A DNA stretch of 64,000 nt from Fragilaria crotonensis (taxonomy: Eukaryota > Bacillariophyta > Fragilariophyceae > Fragilariales > Fragilariaceae). A program made the position numbers and the translations under genes. Location of the stretch: positions 248,001 to 312,000 of the forward strand of contig JAKSYS010000002.1 of assembly GCA_022925895.1 (NCBI GenBank), read 5' to 3'. Below are positions 32,209 to 44,527 of the stretch, piece after piece (position 1 is the first letter of the stretch; each line of letters opens with the position of its first letter). The notes beneath the pieces were generated by a model, which was not told the DNA's origin, made no database searches, and saw only the letters and a list, made by a program, of their open reading frames with translations.

Positions 32209-35200
32209 TCACAGGTCCGTAGTCGAATACAATCTTTCCAATTGCAGAAATATCGGTTCAACTTGGGAGAACGCCACAACCATCCCACTCGATCTCTCTG
32301 TCGCTCTTGTCAGTGCCATAGCTTCACGGGCAACCTCATAGCCCTTGCGGATGAAGAAACTCTTCTCGGCAGAATCCGAGGTATGACCTGCTAGAAGCAG
32401 GCATATCTCTGCGGTTATTGAATCGGCCGTCCTTCCCGCGCTCCCCATAATTAGATTTAGTTCAGATCCGAAGAGACCGTTCTGCTCCACCAAAGCCCAC
32501 TCAGCGTACTCGTCGAGGCGGTCGGTTTCGCAATTGGTACCCACCATGTCTAGTAAAGCAATAATTGGTGTGTGCAAGGGTCGATCACTCGTCAATCCAC
32601 GGGCGTCAAGACGGGTTGTAAAGTTGTGAACAACAATACGGTTGAAAGCCTCTAATGCTTCGGGTGCCCGTCCACTATCCTTCATCACCCAAATAATTGG
32701 ATACAGCATGTGAAATGAATTGTAAACATTCTGTGGGTCCATATGAGGAAGCAATTCATTGATGACAAAGTCGCACGTTCCCAATGCTTGTTCGTGCCTT
32801 CCAAGGCACTGGTTCCACAAAGCAGACTGGGATATACACTGTCCAGCCCTATCACTCCCGTAGGCTGTTGCGATTCGATTCGAATGCAACTCCACATTGT
32901 ACATACCCGTCAAGTCGCGTACTGTTTCCAGAGCAGGTTCAATGCCGCCATGACGGACAAGCATCTCTGCGCGCATCGCCAATGCGATCGAGTAATGGAC
33001 TGGATCGTTACGACACTGAGTCTCCTTCATAAACATGTCCACCAATCCCTTCTCATAATCAACGTTCGTGTTATGACCGAACCGTAGAGTGAAGAAAAGG
33101 CCGTTGAAAACTGGAAAAATAATAGATCGGTCCTCCTCTAAACGGGATGAAGGCGGTGCTTTGTGGATGAAATTTAGGGCGGTTTGAAAGCACTTGACGG
33201 ATTCTTGCGGGTCCAGGATGTTGGTGTAGCAGCGACCCAGGGCTACGTTAAGCTTGATTAGGTGCTCAACGTCACTCGACTCTAAACTTCCCAAGAGATT
33301 GACACTTAACCCGCCAATGCTGTCGTCGGGTACTTCGTTGCTGTTATCCATGGCTTTCCACATGTCGAGAGATTCACGGTACACAATTAGGCTTTGGTGT
33401 GTCAGTCCCATGTCCTCAAGATTGCGCCCCATCTGAAGGGCCAGGGTGGCTGCTTCCTTCGCTCTCCCACTACCCTTCCAATGCGAGAAGAGCCGAGTTA
33501 GAACTTGGTAGTCATTCGCTGGCTGCGAATCCATGACTGTCTCCATGGATTGCGCGATGAGATTGTGCATATCCTTCTTCCACTCGTCCAACGTCAATCT
33601 CAAAATGTTGCTCCTCCAAACGTCATGGGTGAATTTGAAGATGATATTGTGAGCAGCGTACGGGTGCTCCGACGTATTGTATCGGGTACGAACGGCAGAT
33701 TCTTTGTTGGTAACCTCAAGAATGCCTTTTTTAACAGCTTGGTCAAGGCTTTCATGCACAGCCTGGGCGTGCTCCAGACGTCCATCCTTCGTCACGTCTC
33801 TATACTGCTCAAACACCGTGACTACGTCCATGAGCTCGAAAGCAGATCCAAGAATGGCTCCCAAGTTCAGGTGAGTCCTCACGGTAGAAGGCAATGAATC
33901 CATTCGGTGCAATACAATCTCCCGATATTCCCACATCAATGGTAGCCACTGGCGAACCAAGTTGAGAATCATGTCCCGAGTATTCTCGGTGCTCAGGTTC
34001 ACTGTCGTCTGTGTACCATTGGGCGACAAGCTCTGAGGTGATGTTTGGCAGTTCTCCTGATTCCATGAAGACATCACGAGATACCTGTGGATCGGCCTCC
34101 CTCTCCCTTTGGCCAAGTCTATTTGCAACCAACTGCTCAACATCACTTTGAGGTATCGCGTCGAGAGATATTTCCTTAAAATGTCCAGAGTCGACTCCCT
34201 CAACATGAAGCTGCGTCCAAAAGTCTTCGCTGGCCTTCATTACTGCTTGATCCATGTGTTTAGTTGTAGCTAGAATCAACATATTTTGGGAATTGTTGAA
34301 GAGCAGTTCCACAATCTTCCACGACATCTCATCCATGTTCGCCACTTCGTCCAAAGCAAGGATGACAAGGTCAAAGGAAACAGTGCAGTTCAAGAAGGCG
34401 TTTACGACGTAGCTTGCAATTTGATTGAGTTTGAGCATATGCAAAGGATTGTTTGGTGAATCCACCACATCTGCACGATTCCGAGTCAAAACAAGTTTCC
34501 CAAGAATTTCAATGAAGTGATCGGGAATATCGACCATTTCACAAATCTGAACTAAATGTAGCAAGGATTCAGGAGCGTCCTCCTGGGCAAGCGTCCCTTG
34601 AAGTAGTTGCGCAATTTCGTCCGCGTCGACGATTTCGCCGATGTCGCGACGTTCAGCATCAGGATTCTCAATCTGGAACAAATAATTGAGGATCTCCAGA
34701 AATAGAGGTCGGACTATGCTGAACGGAACAAACACATCACCTTCGGAAGAAGCTACACCAATGTTCAGGAGTGGGATGCCATTCCGGGCGCAGGCCTCTT
34801 TAATCTGCTCAGAAGCCTGTCGACAGAGCGCACTCTTTCCCACTCCAGAATCCCCGGAGACAAGGAGAAACTTAGCTGGGCCGCCATTCTCCACTAGGCC
34901 GTCAGTCATAGCGACGATCTGGCTGAGTTCTACCTCACGCCCGACAAATATCCCTTTGACCCCATCCCGCAACGGATCTGGCGTTTGGAGTGGTTCAAAA
35001 ATCGGTACTGGGTGTCTGTAACCCTTCGCCTCTACTGGGGGGTAGTGCTCTAAAATGCCGCCTGCCTGCCTTTTCTTTCACAGACTCATCCACCAAGAAT
35101 CCTGTGTTTTGAGGGTCTCCCATCAGCCGCGCTGCTAGATTCACCGAAGGACCCAGGACCGCATATTCGTGGCGCGACACGCCACCAACGACTCCACAAT

Positions 35201-38200
35201 ATGCCTTACCAAATGTCGCACCGATTTGGCAGTCAGTACTAAGTTCTGCCTTCAATAACGTCTGCACAGTAGTTGTGAAAGGAATTGCCCTCTCTGCGAC
35301 CATATTAGGGAAGGTTGAGCCTCGAAGACCAAAGTTAGCAATCAGGACAACGCCTGCATAAAAAAGAGCTGCGTTAGACGAGACGATAACAAATGCCAGT
35401 CAGAAGTCACTTTGCATACCTTTATCATCGACGATGAACTGTCGCAGATGACCCTTAAATCTGGCGAGTTCTCTTGTCATGATCAGCATGATGTCGTTTA
35501 ACAGCACCAGAACATCGCAATCTTCCTCGTCGTCACCAGTCAACCGTGCTGTGATCATAGGCATGATGAACACCGTGTAAACATCCCTCAATTCAGCCTC
35601 TGACCTGTGCCTTTCCTGCGCTCTGTTTCGGTCTCCAGGGTAAATCTTTGCGGCGGATTCGTCGTTGACAACAACGGGGTGGACATAAAGAGCCATACGC
35701 TGCCGAAGTCTAGTCAATGCTGGGGTCGCCCAATCATCGCAACGCTTGGCTAACCGCTCTCTCGGTTTCGTCGACAAGTTTTGACGGGCAACGGACCACA
35801 TTTGCTGAATCTGAAAATTCCCCTTCGGTCTAAAAAAACAACGACGATTTGGAAGCGATGACCTGTGGTTTTGTCATGTCCCCGTTGGTGATTTTTGCAT
35901 CAAGCTCAGAGGTCTCTTCCAGAATAACCAAGGCATCAGGTGAGGCAACAACTTCTCCCCGACTTGCGCACAGAATTGCTTCGGCAACTTGTTCGATAGG
36001 ATCTCCCAAAATGACGTACTCCATTCGCGACTCGCGATCACCAACATGAACGCCAACAACCTCCCCAAAGCCGAGCCCACAGTGAACGTTAAGAGTCGCA
36101 ACTTGAGTACCGGAACTTCCAATACCGTCATAGACAGGGTAATCCGAGCACTTGTCGACGATTCGAGCCCCGCATGCAGCAGCTGTCAAGACGCATTCTT
36201 CCAATCCGAGACCGTGCCACGGTTCAATGGACCCCTGGGAACTTCCAGATAGACTAATACCATCACCCGTCTCCAATGGATTTGACGTCGTGGCTTGCCA
36301 CTCGCAGAACACAGCGTCACCGGCAAACTTAAGAATATCACCACCGAAAGCCTCAACTTCGTCAACAATCATCTGGAAGTAGTTGTTGATTGTCTGGAAC
36401 ACTGTGTTAGAATTAGTGCGAAAGAAATGCTGATCTAGCGACGATGGTACTCACTTTGGAAAGCGGTTCTACTTCCAGGGTCGTAGAGAGCTTGGTGAAT
36501 CCAGAAATGTCAACAAAAAGTAGGGCACAGTCATGCCTCGTGGCCGGAGGTATCGCGTCGGTAAAGTACATGTTTTCGAATTCACCTTCGTCCTCACTTT
36601 CCAACTCTTCCAGCTGGTTTTCCATGCCTCCGAGTCTCACGTCACCGGAAAGCTTCAGAATAGAGTCTCTAGTCTTCAAGACACGAGACCTTCTTAGTAG
36701 TTCGCGCTTTTCGTCGTCAGAAGAGTACGGAATTGTATCCTTGACGCTTCCAGCGCCACCGAAAGAACTATTCATCCCCGAAAATCCCTCAAGTGCCACT
36801 AGGGGTTCCCGCAAAAGGGACGATATCGAATTTCCAGAAACAGCAGAACCTCGCCTCTTCATTCGCCTTGTGTATTTCCGATGATTCGTTTCCTTGTGAA
36901 ACCGTAGCGACGACCCTGAGCCTCCAGATGAAGAGTCAGAAACATGTTCAGCGAAAGTTGGCTTTATTGATCCCCGCCGACTCTGCCGCTCAGTCGTATC
37001 CATTGACCTCACAACAAGTGGCATCGACGATCTTCTCTGTACTCGACTCCGAGGCTTCTTTACCTCGACGGAAGCCCTCCCAAATTCACTTGCTTCGGGA
37101 GTTGTGAGGGTTGACTTTAATCCCATCACGGAGTGTCGCCGTTGCGAACGATAATGTCGGTTGTCATGGTGGAGGGGATCACTTGACGCTCGATTCAGGT
37201 CGTCGTCCAAATCGTTCTCGTCGTGAACGAGCTTAATACCCGTATCGTTGTACCGCGCCATGTACTGTTCAACATTCGAATGTTCGAAGAAATCGCCGGC
37301 AACGCCATTTCTGGATTCATGGTAGTCAGCATAGTAACCAGCACTTTCATCCAAAGCGAAGGAATCGTCATGATCAGGCAGAATAGTTTTCGAGTGGCAC
37401 CTGCTACGCTTCGCACAACCATCGTGGTTGAGTTGAACGTTCACCGTCGCATCAACCACTGGATGCGAATTTCGACATGAGTCTTCTGTTTCTTTCCCAT
37501 TCTCATTCTTAATGAGAACAGCAGATCCGTTGTCGCACCCTGGCGTACCGTCGTGGTGGTGCTCAGGCGCTTGCTTGGGACGCTGCTGATTTTGAGGTGG
37601 GTAAGCAGTCAGATCAAGGTCAGGTAAGGAACGATCATCGTCGTGTTGATGCACTTGCGATGCTTCGTAATCAAGAAAATCCATCGAGGAAGCGAAGCCA
37701 TTCATATCTGAATCTGACATAGGTCCTCTCCCAGCTTCTTCCACCTCAATTTCGTCCACAAGGAACGCAACAACTGATTCGGGTAAATGGTGACCCAGCC
37801 ATTTGATCGAATCGATGCAAGATATACGTTCGGCTATCGCGAGTGACATTTCTGTGCCTCGATTTTGTATTAGATCACTCACTACCTCCGCAACTTCATC
37901 TTCGTTTGAAGACTCGTCACCGTCAAACACAGACGGTTTCGCAGGTTGGTCGGATGGTGTTGTCACGTCTTGCTGGCCAGAAAACTCAAAGGACGACAGG
38001 GACGAAGTAAGCACCGATGAATCAACTGATGAATCATCAAATGATGACCCATAAGGCGAAGAATGATTGATATCATTGAAGGAAGCAGAATGGCTAGAAT
38101 CGCGATTGATACTGTTGTTCACGGGCACAGCAAAAGGCAGTTCAACTGAGCGTTCTCTATTCTCGCTCGAACAATCCACGTCTTGCTGCATCGGCGATGG

Positions 38201-38408
38201 AGGATGAAATTGGTCAACATTCTCCATTGTTCAATGAAGAGCTTACCAAATGTAAGAGTTGCTGTTCATTCAATGTATCACTGGCTAGAGTAGAGGTAGT
38301 AGCAGTAGTAGTAGTGGTAGACCGAGAAAAGGAATTGGCAAAGGGATTATGACCTTCGTGCACTTCTGTTGGTTTCGTACCTCGTAAACTTTCTGTAGCT
38401 GCACCCAT
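32209..38408 (-). CDS. Soluble adenylyl cyclase-like protein (two cyclase domains, AAA-type ATPase, TPR-like tail)
   Basis: The architecture matches ADCY10-type cyclases, which make cAMP and in animals respond to bicarbonate and calcium. Proposed exons: 38408-38247, 38185-36451, 36401-35420 and 35353-32209. Introns are 38186-38246 (61 bp), 36402-36450 (49 bp) and 35354-35419 (66 bp), all GT-AG. A long acidic, low-complexity N-terminus (about 550 residues) precedes cyclase domain 1, with metal-binding Asp in ALLFVDISGFTKLS and GGDILKFAGDAVF. Domain 2 has DDKGVVLIANFGLRGSTFPN across the third intron, then GATFGKAYCGVVGG and AVLGPSVNLAARLM. Next come the ATPase (Walker A GDSGVGKSALC near 34845; hydrophobic LVILALDEVANMDEM) and a helical tail with TPR-like repeats. 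Single-base breaks occur at A7 (35832-35838), beside G6 (35037-35042) and near 33950-34050. An alternative start is the ATG at 38227, without the first intron. Confidence 0.85.
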
Positions 38409-40248
38409 TCGACGTAGGAAAAGTGTCACCGAGACTCAACGCAGAAAAAAAGGGACATCCGGAGAACGCCCGTTGGTAAATCCCATAATGCAAAAAATCC
38501 CAGTCATTCTAATTAGGGATTAGGGTGATCTGGATAGGGTCATGTTCCAGTTTCCAGTACTGTACCAGGTACACTGTAGAACGGGTTATGAGCAGGTTAT
38601 GAGACACAGTACCGGATCCGAAAACAGGGAATCGTGTTTCACTGCGTCCGAAAGTCGTCGATTTTGGGAAGTTAGTCGAAATAAGAAGCGGCTTGTCTCC
38701 ACACTCCACACTGTTCAATTTCAAGCCTTCTAAGCTCCGCACTGCACTATATTTGTGTAGGCCAAAGCAGGACATGCTCGTAGTATATGAAGACAATCAG
38801 TCAACAAAAGCTTTCAAATTCTTCGTTGGCCACAGCGCTTCGCTTGATGCACACAAAACAAGAACGATGTCATCACTCACCTGCCATGATGACAATTGCA
38901 ATGCCCGTGATGCAGCCCCTGAAGCACATACTACTGATCACCTATTGATTAACGTTGACACTGCGGGCAGATCCAACAGAACAATCAATGCTCTGCAATC
39001 CCAACGTGCCAAGAACCAAGCACTAGTAACAGCGACAATGTGACCCACTGCAGAATCTTACTTGATCATCAGGAGGAATGCTTGCTCTGGAATTATTCAG
39101 AACTCCCCTGTTTCATCTCAACCCAGATCTCTAATTTCTGATTTCATTTAAGTTTTCTTGACACTAAAACAATTTAACCATATGATGTGGGAAAACTTTG
39201 TGGTAATGAGACTCTGCTTGCATCTCATGAGTGTCCAGTAACTTAGCTATCACGTAAAAAGTTAGCAAACCTAGATACTGGCAGGATGCATTCCTTTTGT
39301 CTACGGTAGGACCCAGCAGGCTTTGGAGGCGCTTTTGCATCCTTCCACATTTTAGCTGACGCAGCATTTCACAGCCCTTCCAAGAATACTATGCCAACAT
39401 ACAACAACGATAACATGAATAAATTGTTCATGAAAATGATAAAAATGCTGTTATTGATGAACATGAGTATCCCAATCGATGAGTTGATGGCACCAGCATT
39501 TTGGCTCCCTTACGTCTGTTTTGTAGGACAAAAAACAGGACAAATTTTTCCAGTGCTTGCTTATTCCCAATTTCTTCTACTTCGAGAAACGAAGGTGTAC
39601 AAATTGTTCATGAATGTATTAGCTTCTTAAATCTGTCCTTCTTTTCTAATTTGGCCTAAAATTGGTGAAGTTACGTTGTTGACAACATGAGCAATAATTT
39701 GAGCTAGTGACGACAACGTTTGTCCTACCCCAGGTTTCAACTTTAGGACAAAATCCACGAAAATTGTCCGTGCAAAATTCAATTTCGAATTTGTCACGTG
39801 TTAAATTCTCTTGTTAAACGTATTCTCCACCTTGATCACGAGCGCTATCTCTCATTTTGCAGACAACAACACGTTCTATCACATCGAAAGGCTCCGTCAC
39901 GACCTCATTTTGGGTACTGCAATCGCCTATTTGCAATCTGGCATCGAATGGCAGGATGATAAGCACTTTCGTCTTCGTCGTCGCCAAAATAGATCACCTC
40001 CGGGCTTATTTCGATCTTTTCCGGGTTAGATTGCATAAAACAAGTCGTGTTTCACATTTTTGCGTCGTGTCAATCGCCAAAACTTGCCGCCAAGATGATG
40101 AGACTATCTAATCGGAACCAACGTTCGAGCCCTCGATCTAACGTTAAAATCGAGGACGCAGAACGATGAACAAGACTACTCCCAACAAACTGTTAGTACG
40201 ACATAGCTATCCGTGAGCCACAGCGAGCACCCTCGTCAGATTGAGGTG

Positions 40249-40291
40249 TTGAAATTGGAGTTAACACGGCGCTCGCCGTGTTAAATTTCAA
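40249..40291. repeat. Perfect hairpin with bulge
   Basis: TTAACACGGCG (40261-40271) and CGCCGTGTTAA (40274-40284) are perfect complements around a 2-base loop. Outer arms TTGAAAT (40249-40255) and ATTTCAA (40285-40291) extend the stem across a 5-base bulge. It stands in otherwise AT-rich DNA. Confidence 0.8.
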
Positions 40292-40388
40292 TAACCCTTG
40301 GTTATAAGGTTAATTTTTGTCCTAAAAATTTCTGTGCTGGCTTTTTCAAAGGACAAAATTTGAATTTAATTTGTCAACGCCGTTTTCT

Positions 40389-40413
40389 TTTTGTCCTACC
40401 CGGTAGGACAAAA
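40389..40413. repeat. Palindrome of the GGACAAA motif
   Basis: TTTTGTCCTACC and GGTAGGACAAAA are perfect inverted copies separated by one C. The same motif recurs singly over the preceding 900 bp. Confidence 0.8.
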
Positions 40414-41265
40414 TTGGGGGGTCTCCGACCGGGGTTCAAGGGCTCAAAGCCATTTTTAACTGGTACTCGTACTTGTACTCGGAGTTTCATGCAGAGTACG
40501 AGTACTCGTAGTATCAAAAATACTGTGCCGGTAGTACATCATATACATAATAGTGACGACAAAACTTCTTCGATTCGATGCACAACAGGTGGGAACTCCG
40601 TATGACATATAAGCATATAAGGTACCTGGTACTCCGAGTAGGTTCCAGATCAGACATAACTACTGTAATATTGTAATTGTTATTTCCAAAGAGACCGAAC
40701 ATGGTCGATTAATATACATCATGTAAGGTTCCTGCTATTTCGTTTTCTACACTTGTCTATTTCATCAGATTTCTTGTTGTTCCTTCTACAACATAAAATG
40801 TGTATATCCATTTAAAATGAATTGTGGGCAGAGATTCATTGACGGACATTACAGTACAAGAAAGAACAGACACTGCGAACATAAGTGTTGTCTACCCTAG
40901 GCACTTAAAAAAAACTTAAATATGCTTGTATACTTTGGTACAAGAGAGTAAGAGTACTTGACGAGAGTGACGAGTGACGAAGTTATTTGGCGTTGGTTGA
41001 TAAGGGATGGGTTTCTTGTTCGGACAACGTCCAATCCACGATCACCAAACATACTGCTCAAGCGCTCGGAGTTCAAAAAATCATGTTCATCCCCACCCCT
41101 CTTTCTCTGCTCTCTCTCTCAAGTAATTCATCGTTTACCATGTACTCCTGCTGGACTGGAATAAAGCATTTCAGGTTGATTGATGCATTGATGCATTGAT
41201 GCATTGATGCAGCAGCAAGTAGTGTGAATTGACGCATGCATGGATGCAAACACGCACTTGCATTT

Positions 41266-41358
41266 TGCGAAGATGTTATGAGCCACTAGACAAAGCGGCC
41301 CGGATATAGCGCTACATCCGGGCCGCTTGGTCTACTAGTGGCTCATAACATCTTCGCA
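41266..41358. repeat. 93-bp near-perfect foldback (long hairpin)
   Basis: The left arm starts TGCGAAGATGTTATGAGCCA and the right arm ends with its exact complement. The arms are about 45 bp each with one 2-base indel and two mismatches. The centre is GC-rich (AAGCGGCCCGGAT...ATCCGGGCCGCTT) around TAGCGCTA. GCACTT lies at 41254-41259 and again at 41359-41364, so it could be a foldback transposon with a target duplication; a hairpin RNA source is the alternative. Confidence 0.85.
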
Positions 41359-42068
41359 GCACTTACAACAAAAAATTGTCGGAAACGACAGTAAGACAGA
41401 GTATGTCAGGCATGACACCTCGGACGTGTTCAGGTTCAGGGTGTTACCAGTCACAAGAAGCAGGCTCCCTTGGTACTGCAAAAGGTTTCACAATTCTGCG
41501 GCAGCGAATCGTTGTTCCCAACACCACTTTTGTAGGGCACCAAGAGGCCATTATTGTCTCTGTCATCGTAGATAGGGCATGGATTTATCATTCATTTTAT
41601 CAGTTTCCTGGTGCAGTTTGGTCCACTTAAATGTTCTCTTAGAATATCGATGCTGTTAACGTTTCCGACTGAGCATCTTCGTCGGCCCTTTCGTGTTGCG
41701 ATTCAAGGCATCATGTTCTGTGCTCATGGAGAGCTGTCTTTAGTGTGGATGTGTGAATAGCCTGTATCCAACTACCCATCGCGAACACCATGGAACGATA
41801 TGCACCTACACACCCGACCTCACTCAGGATTCGCGTCTCGGACGTTATAACCCATCATGACATACGCATGTATACTCCAATTTTATTGCACGGATTCAGT
41901 TAGCCATTAGCGCGTCAACGAACATCACAACCCCCGTTGAGTTGAGTGGAGACGAAATGTAGAAAGGAGTGCGTTGCCTAGGGGTACAGGCCAGTCAACT
42001 AAGAGAAACATGTAGCTATTCTTCAATTATCCTCACTCCGAGCCACAAGAACTAGATCAACCCCGCAG

Positions 42069-44527
42069 CTAGAGGTCATCGTCATCAACGGCAGCTGAAT
42101 TATCCTCATCGTCGTAGAAGAAATAGTTCCCGCTTCGCTTTTGCTCCATATCCTTTTGAGATCCTCTCTTATTAATTCTGTAACAGCCATAGAGAGACAC
42201 GGTTTTAAAGAAAGTATAATCCGTAAGAGGGCGGACAGAGATGCAAGCTCGAACAATTGGCAAGTAAACAACGTTCAAATCTGGTAAGAAATTAAAACAA
42301 AAGACTTAAACCTCCCACGACCAACGCCAAAACAGCGTCCGCTCAAGAGCGAGATGGTATCGAGTAAAATGTGCTCGTCATCCCAGACAAATTCGGACAA
42401 ACATCATCGTAGAACTTACCTTGGACGGAAATTGACGGGATCTCTTCGGAAAGTGACCTGTAGCGACTGCAGGAACTGGTTCATGCCAGTCAGTAGGGAC
42501 TGAGGTGCCGTGGCTGTTGCCTCTATACCAGGTTGGCCAGTGTAAACAACAACACGGTCCGCAAGGTAAGTGGCCATGATGAAATCATGTTCAACGATGA
42601 ACGCCGTCTTCTTGGCGTGCATGATGAATCTCTTGATTACCTTGGCACAGATAATTCGCTGTTCTGAATCCAAGTAGGCAGACGGCTCGTCTATGAGGTA
42701 GACATCAGCAGGCTTGCCAAGAGCCACAACGATTGCAAGACGCTGCAGCTCACCCCCGGACAACGTTTGCACCAAGTTGTCAATAATGTTGTCGATAACA
42801 AGCGGCTTCATGCAATCCGAAACAAACTGAGGATGTACGTAGGAATCTCGTATGCGCTCATGCAGCAGTTGGCGAACAGTTCCCGGGAACTTAGGAGCTA
42901 TCTTCTGTGGCTTATAGCTGACATTCAAGTCCGGCGCACCAGCTTGAGAAGCTTCATAATCCAGACCTTCCGCCTCAAACGCGGCCTGCTCATCTGACTT
43001 CATCAAACCAGCCAGCATACGTACAAAAGTCGTCTTTCCGGTTCCATTCTCTCCCAGAAGAACAATAATCTCGGAGTCTGTGAACCCACCCGCTTCGACG
43101 TGGAGGATGAAACGAGATTTACCTTTTGACTGAGTCTTAGTCATAGCAGGATAAGTATATGACTGCATGACATCTCGCTTGCCGATGTCCGTTTCGGCGC
43201 GTTCCGACACCTGCAGGAAAGGAAGAGAATATCAGTTTGAATGAAGACAACGCAACCAGTCATTTAGATTTGAGACTTACCTTGAAAGTCATGGCATCAT
43301 CACGGAAACGAAGATTTTCCGTAGGGATGAAACCGGCCAAGAAAGCGTTGATACCAACGCGGACGCTGAAGGGCATAGTTACAACACCGTAACCTCCAGC
43401 TTGTCCATAAAGAACACAGATGTAGTCACTAAGGTAATCCAAAACAGCCAAATCGTGCTCGACCACCAAGACAAATCGTCCGCTGCCGTGCTCTCCGTCC
43501 AAAAGCGAACGAATCATATGGGCAGCGGTCAGGCGCTGCTTGACATCGAGATACGAAGAAGGCTCGTCAAACATGTAAACATCAGACTGTTGGATAGCGA
43601 CGTAAGCGATAGCAAAGCGCTGCAGCTCCCCTCCCGAAAGAACTCCCACGTCACGGTCCAGCACGTGATTGAGTTCCGCTTCAGTCGTGGCCCAATTCAA
43701 CACATCCCACCCTTCAATTTCCGACCGCTACGGCGCCGAATGAAGAAACAGCACAGACGTGAGCGCGTGTCTAATCACTCCCATCATCGTCAGCATAGGA
43801 AAGTTGCTCACCTCATTCTTCCTCTTGAGAATTTCCAACACCTGGCCCTTTACTGCTTTCGGAATATGATCGACGTACTGAGGCTTGATAGTAGCCTTCA
43901 GAGTGTCTTCCAAAATCCTCGTGAAGTAATTTTGCAACTCTGATCCACGGAAATGAACAAGAATTTCTTCCCAATCTGGAGGCGCATCATGACGTCCCAG
44001 ATTGGGTTTCATTTTCCCGGCCAAAACTTTAAGAGCCGTCGATTTTCCGATACCGTTTGTTCCAACGAGGCCCAAGACCTGACCTGGACGAGGCATAGGA
44101 AGGCGATGCAACTTGAAAGAATTGGGACCGTAGCGATGAGTCGTATTTCGCTCGAGATCCTTGGGGAGGTTGATAATGGCAATGGCATCGAATGGGCACT
44201 TCTTGACGCATATACCACAACCTGAACAGTAAAATGTGCAACATGTTCAGAACAGAAGATGTGATACGTTGTTACGACGAAAAAAACTGGCAAATACGAC
44301 GGTAGTTGAAGCTTACCAATACAAAGCGGTTCACTGATAAAAGCCAATTTGCTCTTCCCAGTGACTTCGATGCATTGCTTGCCAGACTTCACCACTGGGC
44401 AAGATTTTTTGCACTCCTGATGACACTTGTTAGGCTTGCATTTTGACGACGAGATGATCGCAATGCGCGTCATGCTGTCAGCCTCGCTGACATTCTTGTT
44501 GCCTCCGCTCTGCTTCTTTGGCGGCAT
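42069..44527 (-). CDS. ABCE1: ABCE1/RLI1 ribosome-recycling ATPase
   Basis: ABCE1 splits ribosomal subunits after termination and is essential in eukaryotes. Five exons are readable: 44527-44317, 44221-43813, 43727-43281, 43210-42420 and 42177-42069. Introns of 95, 85, 70 and 242 bp all have GT-AG ends and keep the frame. The N-terminal iron-sulfur region shows [18 protein letters not shown] and, across intron 1, [18 protein letters not shown], giving the eight Cys of two 4Fe-4S clusters. ABC domain 1 has Walker [10 protein letters not shown] and signature [12 protein letters not shown], then [12 protein letters not shown]. Domain 2 has [20 protein letters not shown] and [12 protein letters not shown]. 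The hinge tail reads [14 protein letters not shown] and ends [11 protein letters not shown]. The acidic C-terminal extension [11 protein letters not shown] is longer than usual. The gene looks intact. Confidence 0.97.

Larger units (their letters stand above)
38409..42068. other. Gene-poor interval between the cyclase and ABCE1
   Basis: No convincing gene is seen. From 39519 to 40416 the motif AGGACAAA or its complement recurs at least seven times in both orientations, suggesting an old DNA-transposon remnant. Three strong hairpins and an ATTGATGC tandem repeat (about 41178-41211, four units) lie here. A short open frame at 39811-40029 has codon-like composition, but I do not recognise it. 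Confidence 0.4.
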
